The position numbers and the translations under genes are program-made. From Shinella sp. CPCC 101442 (GTDB taxonomy: Bacteria; Pseudomonadota; Alphaproteobacteria; Rhizobiales; Rhizobiaceae): a stretch of DNA of 64,000 bases. The notes beneath the pieces are model-generated. The model was given only the letters and a program-made list of their open reading frames with translations. It did not search any database and had not been told where the DNA came from. The DNA is taken from NCBI RefSeq assembly GCF_024704725.1, contig NZ_JALIQS010000001.1, positions 620,001 to 684,000 of the forward strand. The letters are read 5' to 3'. Position 1 is the first letter of the stretch; each line of letters opens with the position of its first letter. Below, piece after piece: positions 19,745-28,728 of the stretch.

Positions 19745-20548
19745 CTACCGGTGGATCGGCAGAACACCCTCGACCAGCCGACGCGTCGCCTCGTGGCGCC
19801 CTGCCCGGCCGAGTTCAGCCGATGCGAAACTGTCCACCAAACGCCCTTCCTCCATGACCAGAATACGCTCGCAGAAGGACTGGATGACGCCGAGATTGTG
19901 GCCGATGAACAGGTAGGTCAGGCCGAACTCGCGCTTGAGTTCGCGCAGCAGATCGAGGATCTGCGCCTGGATCGAGACGTCAAGCGCGGATGTCGGTTCA
20001 TCGAGAATGACAAACCGGGCCTTGACGCCCAGCGTCCGAGCAATGTTGATGCGCTGTCTCTGCCCGCCCGAAAACGCATGCGGAAAACGTCTGGCATCCT
20101 CACCGCGAAGCCCCACCCTTTCGAGGAGGTGCAATGTCTCCTGCTCGGCTTCCTGCCGCGACGTCACGATCCCGAGATTGAGCATCGGTTCGGCGATCTG
20201 GGCGCCAATTCGGCGACGCGGATTCAACGACGCGGACGTGTCCTGCGGCACGAGCTGTATGTGGCGGCGGTAGGCCAGCCGATCTTTTTCCGCAAGCCCC
20301 GACAGATCGACGCCGTCGAAGGAAACGCTGCCGGCATCCGCCCGCTCCAATCCGGTCAGGATGCGGGCAATCGTAGACTTGCCGGAACCGGAACCGCCGA
20401 TTAGGCCTACGGTTTCGCCATCGCGGATCGAGAAGGCAACATCGTCGACGGCGGCCACCCTGCGGGATATGCGCCGAAACAGTCCGTGCCCGATTTCGAA
20501 TGTCCGGCGGAGGTTGCGCACATCGACCAGGGGGGATTCAACGGCCAT
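19745..20548 (-). CDS. Oligopeptide-type ABC ATP-binding protein, OppF family
   Basis: A 267-residue single-domain ATPase with Walker A GGSGSGKSTIARIL, signature FSGGQRQRINIARTL and Walker B VILDEPTSALDVS. It has the OppF/DppF element LVPQDTSASLNPRR. I chose ATG 20548; the open frame upstream has no family resemblance and overlaps the OppD gene. Last gene of the 24797-19745 transporter operon. Confidence 0.9.
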   Translation of the reverse strand: MAVESPLVDVRNLRRTFEIGHGLFRRISRRVAAVDDVAFSIRDGETVGLIGGSGSGKSTIARILTGLERADAGSVSFDGVDLSGLAEKDRLAYRRHIQLVPQDTSASLNPRRRIGAQIAEPMLNLGIVTSRQEAEQETLHLLERVGLRGEDARRFPHAFSGGQRQRINIARTLGVKARFVILDEPTSALDVSIQAQILDLLRELKREFGLTYLFIGHNLGVIQSFCERILVMEEGRLVDSFASAELGRAGRHEATRRLVEGVLPIHR

Positions 20549-20570
20549 TCTATCAGGATCCTCGCGGGTT

Positions 20571-21386
20571 TCAGGAGGTAAGATCGAGCTGCGGGACAGC
20601 GGCAATGAGGCTGCGGCTATAGACCTCCGTCGGCGCCTCGAGCACGCGGCGTGTCGGCCCCTCCTCCACGATGCGCCCCCTGTGCATGACCGCAACCCGC
20701 TTGCTGAGATACGACACCACTCCGAAGTCATGCGTGATGACGATGATGGCCGTGCCGAACTCTGTGTTGATGTCGCGGAGCAGGTTCAACACCTGCAACT
20801 GCGTTATCGTATCGAGGGCCGTCGTCGGCTCGTCGGCAATGAGGAGGCGCGGCCGGCTGCTGATCGCCATGGCGATGATCACCCGCTGGCGCATGCCGCC
20901 GCTGAGACTATGCGGATAGGATGAGAGCACACGCTCGACGTCAGCGATGCCCACCTTGACCAGCCATTCGCCGGCATCGACCAGCGCCTGCCGGCGCCCC
21001 ACGCCGTTGCGAAAGGCGATCATGTCCGAAAGCTGGTTGCCGATCGTATGGACCGGGTTGAGCGAGGTCAGCGAGTTCTGTGTGATGAACGCGATATCCT
21101 TTCGCAGGATACGGCGCCTTGTTTCACGCGAATGCAGAAGATCCTCGGCATCGAAACGAATGCTTCCGGCCGATACGCGCATGATGTTGGCAGGCAGGAG
21201 GCCGAGCACGGCGGATACCGTCACGCTCTTGCCGCTGCCGGATTCTCCAACGATGGCCAGGATATCGGCGGGCTGAACGCTGAGATCGATCGTGTCCAGA
21301 ATGCGCCGGCTGCCGGAGCGGCCCGACAGTTCGACGCTCAGTCCCGCAATGTCGAGCAACGGCTTGGCGGTGGGATCTGTGCTCAT
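20571..21386 (-). CDS. Oligopeptide-type ABC ATP-binding protein, OppD family
   Basis: A 271-residue ATPase with Walker A GESGSGKSVTVSAVL, signature LSGGMRQRVIIAMAI and Walker B LIADEPTTALDTI. The element ITQNSLTSLNPVHTIG is typical of OppD/DppD. ATG 21386 lies four bases after the DppC-type stop. It works as a heterodimer with the OppF-type protein. Confidence 0.9.
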   Translation of the reverse strand: MSTDPTAKPLLDIAGLSVELSGRSGSRRILDTIDLSVQPADILAIVGESGSGKSVTVSAVLGLLPANIMRVSAGSIRFDAEDLLHSRETRRRILRKDIAFITQNSLTSLNPVHTIGNQLSDMIAFRNGVGRRQALVDAGEWLVKVGIADVERVLSSYPHSLSGGMRQRVIIAMAISSRPRLLIADEPTTALDTITQLQVLNLLRDINTEFGTAIIVITHDFGVVSYLSKRVAVMHRGRIVEEGPTRRVLEAPTEVYSRSLIAAVPQLDLTS

Positions 21387-21390
21387 GCGG

Positions 21391-22260
21391 TCAGCCCTGC
21401 TGCGGATCGAGGATGTCGCGCAGTCCGCTGCCAAGCCAGTTGAAGGCAAGGGACGTCACGATGATAGCGATGCCGGCCGCGAGCACGACATGGGGCGCAC
21501 CCTGCGCAAACACTTCGACGCCCTCGACCGTCATCCGCCCCCAGTCGGCATTGGGCGGCTGGATGCCGAGGCCGAGAAAACTCAATCCCGAGGAAAAACC
21601 GATCATCGGTCCAATCAGGGTCGTGGCGTAGACGATCGATGGCGAGACGACATTGGGTAGGAGTTCCTTGAAGAGAACCTGGCTGCGGCTTGCCCCGAGC
21701 AGCCGCGCCGTCTCCAGATAACCCTTGCCGATCTCCCCGACGACGGCACCGTAGACGATGCGCGTCATGTAAGGCACGAGCGAAACGGTGATCGTCACGA
21801 TGATCGTCGTGAGCCCCGGGCCGAGCAGAGAGACGGTGGCGATTGCAAAAAGGATCATCGGAAAGGCAAACAGCGCATCGATCACCCGCATGATCAGTCC
21901 GCCCAGAAAAGACGACGCATAGCCAGCGAGAAGGCCAAGGACCAGGCTGATGGCGAGTGCTGCAGCGACAGGCACTAGGCCGGCGATCAGGGAAGGACGC
22001 GCCCCCCAGAGGAGACGGCTCAAAACGTCTCGGCCCTGCGCGTCCAGACCCAGCAAATGGCCTTCCGTTCCCGGTGGCAGCAAGCGCAGCGCACCGTCTC
22101 CGGATAGCGGATCGAAGGGCGCAAGCAACGGCGCCAGAAGGGCGGCTGCAACGACAACCACAATCACCACAAGCGCAACCGCAGTACGGCCGAGCCGGAA
22201 GCCGGCGCCGAAAGCCGGACGGCGATTGGGCGCCGGCAGCGGCGAAGCGGTCATTGTCAT
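21391..22260 (-). CDS. Oligopeptide-type ABC permease, DppC/OppC family
   Basis: A 289-residue permease with the N-terminal membrane anchor (VALVVIVVVVAAALLAPLLAP), the periplasmic LGLDAQGRDVLSRLLWGARP segment and the coupling loop EIGKGYLETARLLGASRSQV. It overlaps the DppB-type gene by four bases. Confidence 0.92.
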   Translation of the reverse strand: MTMTASPLPAPNRRPAFGAGFRLGRTAVALVVIVVVVAAALLAPLLAPFDPLSGDGALRLLPPGTEGHLLGLDAQGRDVLSRLLWGARPSLIAGLVPVAAALAISLVLGLLAGYASSFLGGLIMRVIDALFAFPMILFAIATVSLLGPGLTTIIVTITVSLVPYMTRIVYGAVVGEIGKGYLETARLLGASRSQVLFKELLPNVVSPSIVYATTLIGPMIGFSSGLSFLGLGIQPPNADWGRMTVEGVEVFAQGAPHVVLAAGIAIIVTSLAFNWLGSGLRDILDPQQG

Positions 22261-23207
22261 GACAGTGCCCTCCGCGGATTGAGCCAGACAAGCACCATGT
22301 CCACGACAAGGTTGATCGCGACGAATGTCGCGGCGATCATCAGGACGCCCGCCTGGATGACGGCGACGTCGCCGGCCGTAATGGCATTGAAGAGCTGCGC
22401 GCTGATGCCCGGCCAGGCAAAGACCGCCTCGACGAAGATGACACCGCCGAACAGCGTGCCGAACTGCAGGCCACCGACGCTGATGATCGGCGGGAGGATG
22501 TTGCGCCAGACCTGCTTGCGGAAGATGCGGAACGAGGACATGCCCGCCGCCTGGGCGATCTTCACATAATCGGACGCCAGCACGTCGATCACCGCACCGC
22601 GTACCAGCCGGGCTATGATGGAAATCGCCAGTACCGAGGCCGCAATCGACGGCAGGACAAGATGCGCCAGAAGATCGAGGCTGGAGCCCCGCGCCCGCAT
22701 GTTGCGCATCCCGGAGGACGGAAGCCAGCCGAGTTCGCGGGCGAAGATCCAGATCAGGATGAGACCAAGCCAGAAGACCGGCGTTGCCGCCAGAACTTCC
22801 GTGAAGAACATGAGAACCTTGTCGAGCAGACGCCCCGCCCGAAAACCGGAGGTGACGCCGATGGCAATACCGAACAGAAGCGAGAGGAAGAGGCTGGACA
22901 GGGCGAGGATCAGCGTATTGCCGAAGGCGGGAAGCAGGATCGACATCGCCGGAACCTGCGTGCTGATCGAACGGCCGAAATCACCGTGAGCCACACGCCA
23001 CAGCCAGGCGCCGTACTGCTCGTGGAACGGCAGATCAAGGCCAAGCCTTGCCCGCATGCCCGCGATCTGCTCGGCCGTCGCCGACTGGCCGAGCAGCGTC
23101 TTCACCGGATCGCCCGGGGAGAGATAGACGATCAGGAAGACCACGAAGGTGACAGCCGCCAGCACAAGAATGGCGGCCGTCAGTCTTCTGAGGAAAAAAG
23201 CAATCAT
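22257..23207 (-). CDS. Oligopeptide-type ABC permease, DppB/OppB family
   Basis: A 316-residue permease. It has an N-terminal anchor, the family motif GDPVKTLLGQSATAEQI in the first periplasmic loop, and the coupling loop ASDYVKIAQAAGMSSFRIF. It follows the binding-protein gene after 18 bases. Confidence 0.92.
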   Translation of the reverse strand: MIAFFLRRLTAAILVLAAVTFVVFLIVYLSPGDPVKTLLGQSATAEQIAGMRARLGLDLPFHEQYGAWLWRVAHGDFGRSISTQVPAMSILLPAFGNTLILALSSLFLSLLFGIAIGVTSGFRAGRLLDKVLMFFTEVLAATPVFWLGLILIWIFARELGWLPSSGMRNMRARGSSLDLLAHLVLPSIAASVLAISIIARLVRGAVIDVLASDYVKIAQAAGMSSFRIFRKQVWRNILPPIISVGGLQFGTLFGGVIFVEAVFAWPGISAQLFNAITAGDVAVIQAGVLMIAATFVAINLVVDMVLVWLNPRRALS

Positions 23208-23225
23208 TGTCTGTCCGGACAGCCG

Positions 23226-24797
23226 TTACTTTTCTGCCAGCCAGACCTTTTTCAGGTCGTACCAGGCCTGGGCGGGTGACGCGAAGTCGCGAACGTTTTT
23301 ACCGACCGCGTAGTGTGTGCGCTCGAGGAAGAGCGGTATCTTGCCGACATCCTCGGCAATGATGCGGTTCGCTTCCCGCCAGTTGGCAACCTCCTGGGCT
23401 GGATCGGTTGCGGCAATCGCCTTCGAAACGGCGGCGTCGAACGCCTCGCTCTTGTAGCCGCCGGTGTTCGAGCCGCTGTTGCTGTTGCCGACGATCGAGA
23501 GCCAATAGGGTGTCAGGAAACCCCATTCCATCGAGCTGAAGCCGACATCGGCACCCGGCGTGCGTTCCTGCGCCAGGAAGCTGTTCCAGTCATAGGAACG
23601 GATGTTAAGATTGATACCGACCTTGGCCGCATCGCGCTGAACCCATTCGGCAACAGCTTCGCCACCGGCATAGATGCTGATCGTTGCGCTCACGCCCTTC
23701 TCAAGTCCGGCTTCCTTCAGAAGCGCCTTCGATTTTTCCGGATCGAAATTGTAGTCTCGGAACGCGGGATCGAAAGCCGCACTACCGGGAACGAGTACGC
23801 TGTATCCCGGGCTGGCCGTGCCCTTCAGGAGGTCACGGGCCAGCGCCTCGCGGTCGATGGCATGGACAAGTGCCTGACGAACCCGGACATCCTTGAAGGC
23901 TTCGTTGGCGAAATTGACGTTGTAATAGTAGATCGAGGGGATGCTGACGTTCGGAACGTCGAAGCCTTCGCCCTTCAGGCGCTCCACGGCGTCACGCGGC
24001 GGCCAGGAGATGAGATCCACCTCACCGGTCTCGAGTGCCGCAACACGTGCATTGCCGTCCGGAATGGGGCGAAAGACGATGCGGTCGAGATAAGGCTTCT
24101 CACCCCAGTAATCGTCGAAACGCTCGATCTCGACCGACTGGCCGCGAATGCGCTCGACGAACTTGTACGGCCCCGTCCCGGTCGGATGCTCCACCACGCC
24201 GTCATTTCCGTACTTGCGGATCGATTCCGGGCTCGCGATGAGGCCCGTGCCGCCGGAGCCCTGCGCAAGAAGCCGCAGAAGTGGGCTGAAGGGCTGCTTG
24301 AATGTCAGGACGACGGTGGATGCGTCCGGCGTCTCCACCTTGTCGAGATAGATGTAGGTGTTGCGGACATTGACCGCGGTCACTTCGTCGTAGAATTCGA
24401 AGGAAGGATCCCATGCGCGGCGGATGTTGAAGGCTACGGCTTCGGCATTGAAGTCCGTGCCGTCATGAAATTTTACGCCCTGGCGAAGCTTGAAGGTATA
24501 GACCTTGCCATCGGGCGAGACCGCCCACGACTCGGCCAGCGCCGGGATGATGGCTGGGGAAGGCTCATCATTGCCAGATTTCGAGAGATCTTCGGAAACG
24601 AGCGCATCGAAAATGTGGCGCGTGATCCGGAACGTCTCCCAACCCAACTGTCGGCCGGGGTCAAGCTGCGTGATCTCCGCGTTCTGGGCAACGACCAGCG
24701 TCCCGCCATATTTGTCATCCTCGCCGGCATGAGCGGCATATGAATAAGTGGCGGCGACCAGAGATACGCCTGCGGCTAGAGTTGGAAATAATTTCAT
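23226..24797 (-). CDS. Periplasmic binding protein, DppA/OppA family
   Basis: A 523-residue family 5 binding protein. ATG 24797 gives a Sec signal peptide (FPTLAAGVSLVAATYSYAAHA), while the frame upstream starts only with TTG. The mature part begins YGGTLVVAQNAEITQLDPGR and contains LRQGVKFHDGTDFNAEAVAF. It is the first gene of an importer operon that lies downstream of three flavoenzyme genes on the same strand. The shared operator upstream suggests co-regulation with the second importer at 28.7-34 kb. Ligand unknown; organosulfur compounds are one possibility from context. Confidence 0.9.
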   Translation of the reverse strand: MKLFPTLAAGVSLVAATYSYAAHAGEDDKYGGTLVVAQNAEITQLDPGRQLGWETFRITRHIFDALVSEDLSKSGNDEPSPAIIPALAESWAVSPDGKVYTFKLRQGVKFHDGTDFNAEAVAFNIRRAWDPSFEFYDEVTAVNVRNTYIYLDKVETPDASTVVLTFKQPFSPLLRLLAQGSGGTGLIASPESIRKYGNDGVVEHPTGTGPYKFVERIRGQSVEIERFDDYWGEKPYLDRIVFRPIPDGNARVAALETGEVDLISWPPRDAVERLKGEGFDVPNVSIPSIYYYNVNFANEAFKDVRVRQALVHAIDREALARDLLKGTASPGYSVLVPGSAAFDPAFRDYNFDPEKSKALLKEAGLEKGVSATISIYAGGEAVAEWVQRDAAKVGINLNIRSYDWNSFLAQERTPGADVGFSSMEWGFLTPYWLSIVGNSNSGSNTGGYKSEAFDAAVSKAIAATDPAQEVANWREANRIIAEDVGKIPLFLERTHYAVGKNVRDFASPAQAWYDLKKVWLAEK

Positions 24798-25102
24798 GAT
24801 GATAAGCCCTCTCAACGAATTATGCGCACCGCGTCGCCTGCGATGGCATCAAGTTGGTGGCCACTGTAGCGACCCGATCGAGGCATGCCAGAAAATATAT
24901 TACTAAATCTATCTTTTTTATAGATTATTGTGTCGATACGCCCGGATTTTTCGGGCCGAGAAAGCGGTTGGCGAGGCACGGCGACAGCGGAACTCGCCGC
25001 GATATCGCATGACCTCAACGCCCGAATGAAGAGGCGCTGCCACGCCAAACGCGCACAAGATCCCGAAGGGACGCGAATTCGCGTCCCTCCTGTTGCGAGA
25101 TC
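24798..25102. other. 305-base intergenic region with promoter and operator
   Basis: The region lies between the luciferase-like monooxygenase end and the binding-protein start, both on the minus strand. It holds an AT-rich core (24890-24930) with a TAATAT -10-like box reading toward the binding-protein gene and the palindrome listed separately. No coding frame is convincing, and no terminator hairpin for the upstream gene was seen. Confidence 0.6.
24908..24924. promoter_or_regulatory. Palindromic operator TCTAT-N7-ATAGA, copy 1
   Basis: TCTAT and ATAGA arms with a seven-base T-rich centre. The symmetry extends one base outward on each side to AATCTAT / ATAGATT. It sits upstream of a TAATAT box that reads toward the 24797 binding-protein gene. 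The same arms and spacing recur at 34360-34376. The geometry fits a LysR-type box (inference). Confidence 0.6.
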
Positions 25103-26392
25103 CTAGAAGGCAGGCGTGGGTGAGGCCGCCTGGAAATGCTCGCGGAGCGTCTGCGTTTCGTATTGATGCCGGTAGAGGCCGCGCTTGCGCAGGATCGGCA
25201 CGAGTTCATCGACGATGACATCGAGCCCGTCGATGAGGCGATCCGGCTGCAAATTGAAGCCGTCGATGGCTCCGGCATGAAACCAGTCCTCGATGTGATC
25301 GGCCAGCTGTTCGGGCGTCCCGACAAATCCGGCATGGCCCGAGCCGGTGTAACGGGTCTGCTTGAGATAGTCGCGCACTGTGGGATTGGTCTTGCGGATC
25401 TGCGTAATGATCGATTCGCGAAAGCCGATACTTCCGAGGAAGGTCTGGGTGTCGTCCAGCGGGCCGAGAACCTCTTCTGGAAACGGCTCATCGAGTTCGA
25501 GCTTCGAGGCATCGACGCCGATCGCCTGTGAAAGCCAGCCGATGGAGTATGACGCCGGACCTGCGTCGTGGAGTTCATCGCTGCGGCGTCGCGCCTCCTC
25601 CTCGGTGCTGCCCAAGCTTAACAGCAGGCCGGGAAGAATCTTGATCTCATCAGGTGAGCGGCCATTGCTCCGTGCGAAACCCTTGACCAGACGGTAGTGC
25701 TCGATGGCCTGATTTTTCGTGAGCTCGGCAGCAAAGACACCCTCAGCCGCGCGCCCGGCCAATTCGCGCCCCTGCGGCGAGCCCCCGGCCTGAAAGATGA
25801 TCGGACGGCCTTGTTTTGACGGCGGCACCCGCAAGCGCCCATCGATGTCGAAGAAGTCGCCGTGGAAATGCACGTCCCTGCCCGTGGCGGCCGACTCCCA
25901 CAATGCCCGAACGACGTCGACAAACTCGTTTGCACGTTCGTAGCGATCATCCCGCAACGGGACATCGGGTATCCCGAAGTTGCGTGCTGCGGGAACGCCG
26001 CGGGTTGTCACGACATTCCATGCGGCACGGCCGCCTGTCTGATGATCGAACGACAGAAATCGCTCGGCGAGTTCGAAGGGGTCATTGAAGGTGGACGAGG
26101 CCGTGGCCACCAGGCCCACATGCGACGTCTCCGCGGCCACGTGACCCCAGTTTACCGTGGGCTCGAGTCGGATCGGATTGGCATCGTATGCTGGATCGCC
26201 AAGCAGCGGGCCATCAGCCAGAAAGATGGCATCAAGCGTGCCGCGTTCGGCGGCCTTGCCAATATTTGCCCAGTAATCCGGGTCAATGAACGCATCCTTT
26301 TTGAGAAGCGGTGTCTTCCACGCCGCTGGAAGATATCCCAGCACCAACGCGTTGATACCGAGGAGAACGTGGCCAGTTCGTTTGTTTGTCAC
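25103..26392 (-). CDS. FMN-dependent luciferase-like monooxygenase (NtaA/SnaA/DszA family)
   Basis: A 429-residue bacterial-luciferase-fold monooxygenase of the NtaA/SnaA/DszA group, which uses reduced FMN from a partner reductase to oxidise C-S or C-N bonds. Markers are the N-terminal HVLLGINALVLGYLPAAWKT, DAIFLADGPLL, the TGGRAAWNVVTTRGVPAARN loop and QAGGSPQGRELAGRAAEGVF. The annotated start is a GTG (26392) with a purine-rich stretch upstream. It is the third of three flavoenzyme-type genes in a row. Substrate not determinable; a sulfur compound delivered by the adjacent importers is likely. Confidence 0.88.
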   Translation of the reverse strand: MTNKRTGHVLLGINALVLGYLPAAWKTPLLKKDAFIDPDYWANIGKAAERGTLDAIFLADGPLLGDPAYDANPIRLEPTVNWGHVAAETSHVGLVATASSTFNDPFELAERFLSFDHQTGGRAAWNVVTTRGVPAARNFGIPDVPLRDDRYERANEFVDVVRALWESAATGRDVHFHGDFFDIDGRLRVPPSKQGRPIIFQAGGSPQGRELAGRAAEGVFAAELTKNQAIEHYRLVKGFARSNGRSPDEIKILPGLLLSLGSTEEEARRRSDELHDAGPASYSIGWLSQAIGVDASKLELDEPFPEEVLGPLDDTQTFLGSIGFRESIITQIRKTNPTVRDYLKQTRYTGSGHAGFVGTPEQLADHIEDWFHAGAIDGFNLQPDRLIDGLDVIVDELVPILRKRGLYRHQYETQTLREHFQAASPTPAF

Positions 26393-26413
26393 GGGGAATG
26401 TCTCCGTTGTTGT

Positions 26414-27337
26414 CTACAAAGAGACATGAGGTTGCGGCACAGGGAACGCGGGCCGCGCGGTTGACGGCAGCGGCTCCGGTGCAGGCAGATTGAGTGCTGC
26501 TCGCAGTGGTCCACCCAGTGATGTGGGAGCAAAACCATCGGCAAGCCACCGTTCTGCGGCGCTGAGCAGGTCATTCACAGACTGTTCAATTCCCGCGCGC
26601 AGCACGACGCCTGCAAATGCACCTGCGGGCGGCTCGTCGCCCAGCACGACGATAGGCACGGAGCCAGAGCCGCCCAGAACAAGGTCGATCGGGTTGTTGT
26701 CATCGACGGGCGGGGCGTCCGCCGGTGCTTCGGCATACCAAGCGATCACCGACGCACCTGTTTCCGGTTCGGGCGCGTTCAACGGCCCTGCGATGGAGAA
26801 GCTGTTGTCGATATCGACATGCACGATACGGTTCGCTTCCACCAGGATGCCGGTCTCGCGGTTGCCGATGATCGAATCGTAGGGCCAGCTCTGCTCGAGT
26901 GCGCGCACGGCACGCGCCGTATCGTAGGCTGTCTGAGCATTGAGCGGCGCTCCCCCGCCGAGGCCGGCGCCACCCCAGGCCGGGGCGTCCTTCGGGCCTT
27001 CGGGTGCGTAGGCATCCCGAACGCCGATCAGCAGTCCGCTACGACCGCCCGACAGATGGGAAAGCGAGGCGACACGGCGCGCGATGTTATACGGGTGGTC
27101 GCGCTGCGGTGTCGCGGCGATGAGGAACCGTCCATGCTTCGTGGAACCCGCAAGGGTCGCGCCGGCGGCACTGCTTGCAAGCGTAACCGGCGCAGGCGCG
27201 CTACCATCGATGCGGTCGATCCCGAGCACGCTGAACGCAAGCGGCAGTGCATCCCAGCGGGATAGCAGTGATGGGCTTGTGGTGAGCTCCACCAGATGCG
27301 GGCCGGCAAGACCAAGGGCTAGATAGGGTTTCGTCAT
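26414..27337 (-). CDS. Short luciferase-like (LLM) flavoprotein, divergent
   Basis: 307 residues, shorter than the ~400-450 usual for this group. The first half resembles luciferase-like proteins (SLLSRWDALPLAFSVLGIDR, then RRVASLSHLSGGRSGLLIGV and ALEQSWPYDSIIGN). The second half is weakly conserved and rich in Pro and Ala. It may be a truncated or accessory subunit of the neighbouring monooxygenase. It lies 12 bases after the acyl-CoA-dehydrogenase-like gene and 21 before the full-length monooxygenase, so they are co-transcribed. Confidence 0.65.
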   Translation of the reverse strand: MTKPYLALGLAGPHLVELTTSPSLLSRWDALPLAFSVLGIDRIDGSAPAPVTLASSAAGATLAGSTKHGRFLIAATPQRDHPYNIARRVASLSHLSGGRSGLLIGVRDAYAPEGPKDAPAWGGAGLGGGAPLNAQTAYDTARAVRALEQSWPYDSIIGNRETGILVEANRIVHVDIDNSFSIAGPLNAPEPETGASVIAWYAEAPADAPPVDDNNPIDLVLGGSGSVPIVVLGDEPPAGAFAGVVLRAGIEQSVNDLLSAAERWLADGFAPTSLGGPLRAALNLPAPEPLPSTARPAFPVPQPHVSL

Positions 27338-27349
27338 GGTGCCGTCTCC

Positions 27350-28600
27350 TCAGTTGCCTTGGCCGCCGCGACCCAGGCGGTCGATGCTGGATGCCGGAGA
27401 ATTGTCGTTGACCAGATAGTCACCGAGGATGCGGGCCTTGTAGGCGACCGGGTTATGCGACGCGAGCGTACGCGCGTTGCGCCAATGGCGGTCAAGCGCC
27501 GTCTCCTCGGAGGTTGCGGAGGCACCGAGAGCACCGAAAATATGCGTTGCGGAATAGAGCACACCGTCGATGATCGCGAGCTGCGCCTGTGCCACGGCCA
27601 CCTCTCCCGCGACGACCCGCTTGTCGCGCAAGGCGACGTCGCCGTCCGCATGGGCGGCGGCGATCAGGTCCAGTGCGTTGGCGGCGCGACGCAATGCAGC
27701 CTCTGTCGAGAAGACCCGCACCGATACTTCGCCGATCACCTGCAGCAATTGCGGATCGAGCGCCGGCACCGGGTTCAGGCCTTGCGGATAGTTGCGCCCA
27801 CGCGCCTTCAGCGCCTTGGTCCCGTCACGCAGGATCGCACGCGTGATGCCGGTGAGGACGGCGAGCAACGCCGTTTGATAGAAGTGACCCTGATAAACGA
27901 CACGTTCGCTCGCCGGAAAGACATCCCCCTCATGGGCGATCGCATCCTGATAGGTGGCGCTGCCGCTTGCCGTGGTGCTCTGGCCAAACCCCGGCCAGTC
28001 GTCGGCAAGCACGACACCCGGCTGGTGGCGGCTGACCAAGGTGGTGATGAGTGAGCCGTCTTCTCCCTTGCCGATCACGTCGAGCCAATCGGCATAGAGG
28101 CTGCCGGTGGCATAGAATTTCGCGCCGGTCACTTTGTAGGTGTCGCCTTCGCGGGTCACCGTCGTCTTGATGTTGGCGTATGTGCCGTTGTTTGCTTCCG
28201 TCCACCCGCCACCGATGAACTCGCGATCCCGGAAGCGTTGCAGCCAGCGGTCGTTGGCCTGCGAAGGCCGCGCGTTGAGGCGGTCTTCGATGAAGGCCAA
28301 ATGATTGCGCCATACGTGAGCGACATTCGCGTCAGCCTCCGCCAGCAAAGCCAGCAGATAGTATGTCTGTTCTAGCGAGGCGCCCCACCCACCGAACTCT
28401 TCCGGTACGCGCACGAGGGAAAAATCCGCGTCCTTCAGCCACTGCACCTGCTCGAAAGGAAATGTACGATTGCGCTCACGCTCGACATTACCCTCGGCAA
28501 TACGGTCGAAAATCGGCTGAAACCGCTCCACGAGAGCTTCTTCCTTCGCTGTGGCGGAGCGCAGATAAGTCAGCGAAGTCGGCGCGTCTACAGTGGTCAT
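27350..28600 (-). CDS. Acyl-CoA dehydrogenase-fold flavin monooxygenase (SfnB/DszC-like)
   Basis: 416 residues with the acyl-CoA dehydrogenase fold but without an evident catalytic base. It resembles SfnB and DszC, which use reduced flavin to oxygenate sulfur compounds. Markers are SLVRVPEEFGGWGASLEQT near the N-terminus, WTEANNGTYANIKTTVTREG, VTGAKFYATGS in the flavin-binding sheet and a C-terminal helical part with ALDRHWRNARTLASHNP. AGGAGA precedes ATG 28600. It is likely to work with the two luciferase-like proteins downstream. Confidence 0.85.
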   Translation of the reverse strand: MTTVDAPTSLTYLRSATAKEEALVERFQPIFDRIAEGNVERERNRTFPFEQVQWLKDADFSLVRVPEEFGGWGASLEQTYYLLALLAEADANVAHVWRNHLAFIEDRLNARPSQANDRWLQRFRDREFIGGGWTEANNGTYANIKTTVTREGDTYKVTGAKFYATGSLYADWLDVIGKGEDGSLITTLVSRHQPGVVLADDWPGFGQSTTASGSATYQDAIAHEGDVFPASERVVYQGHFYQTALLAVLTGITRAILRDGTKALKARGRNYPQGLNPVPALDPQLLQVIGEVSVRVFSTEAALRRAANALDLIAAAHADGDVALRDKRVVAGEVAVAQAQLAIIDGVLYSATHIFGALGASATSEETALDRHWRNARTLASHNPVAYKARILGDYLVNDNSPASSIDRLGRGGQGN

Positions 28601-28728
28601 TTTGTTCTCCTGAATGCTGGTACGTCAACAATTGCGGGACAGATGTGATCGGGGCTTGTTCGACCGCGGTGGCGCGGCATGCCTGGTTTTCTGTCCGATG
28701 AAAGGGATGGTCGGAGTGCGTGAATTGT

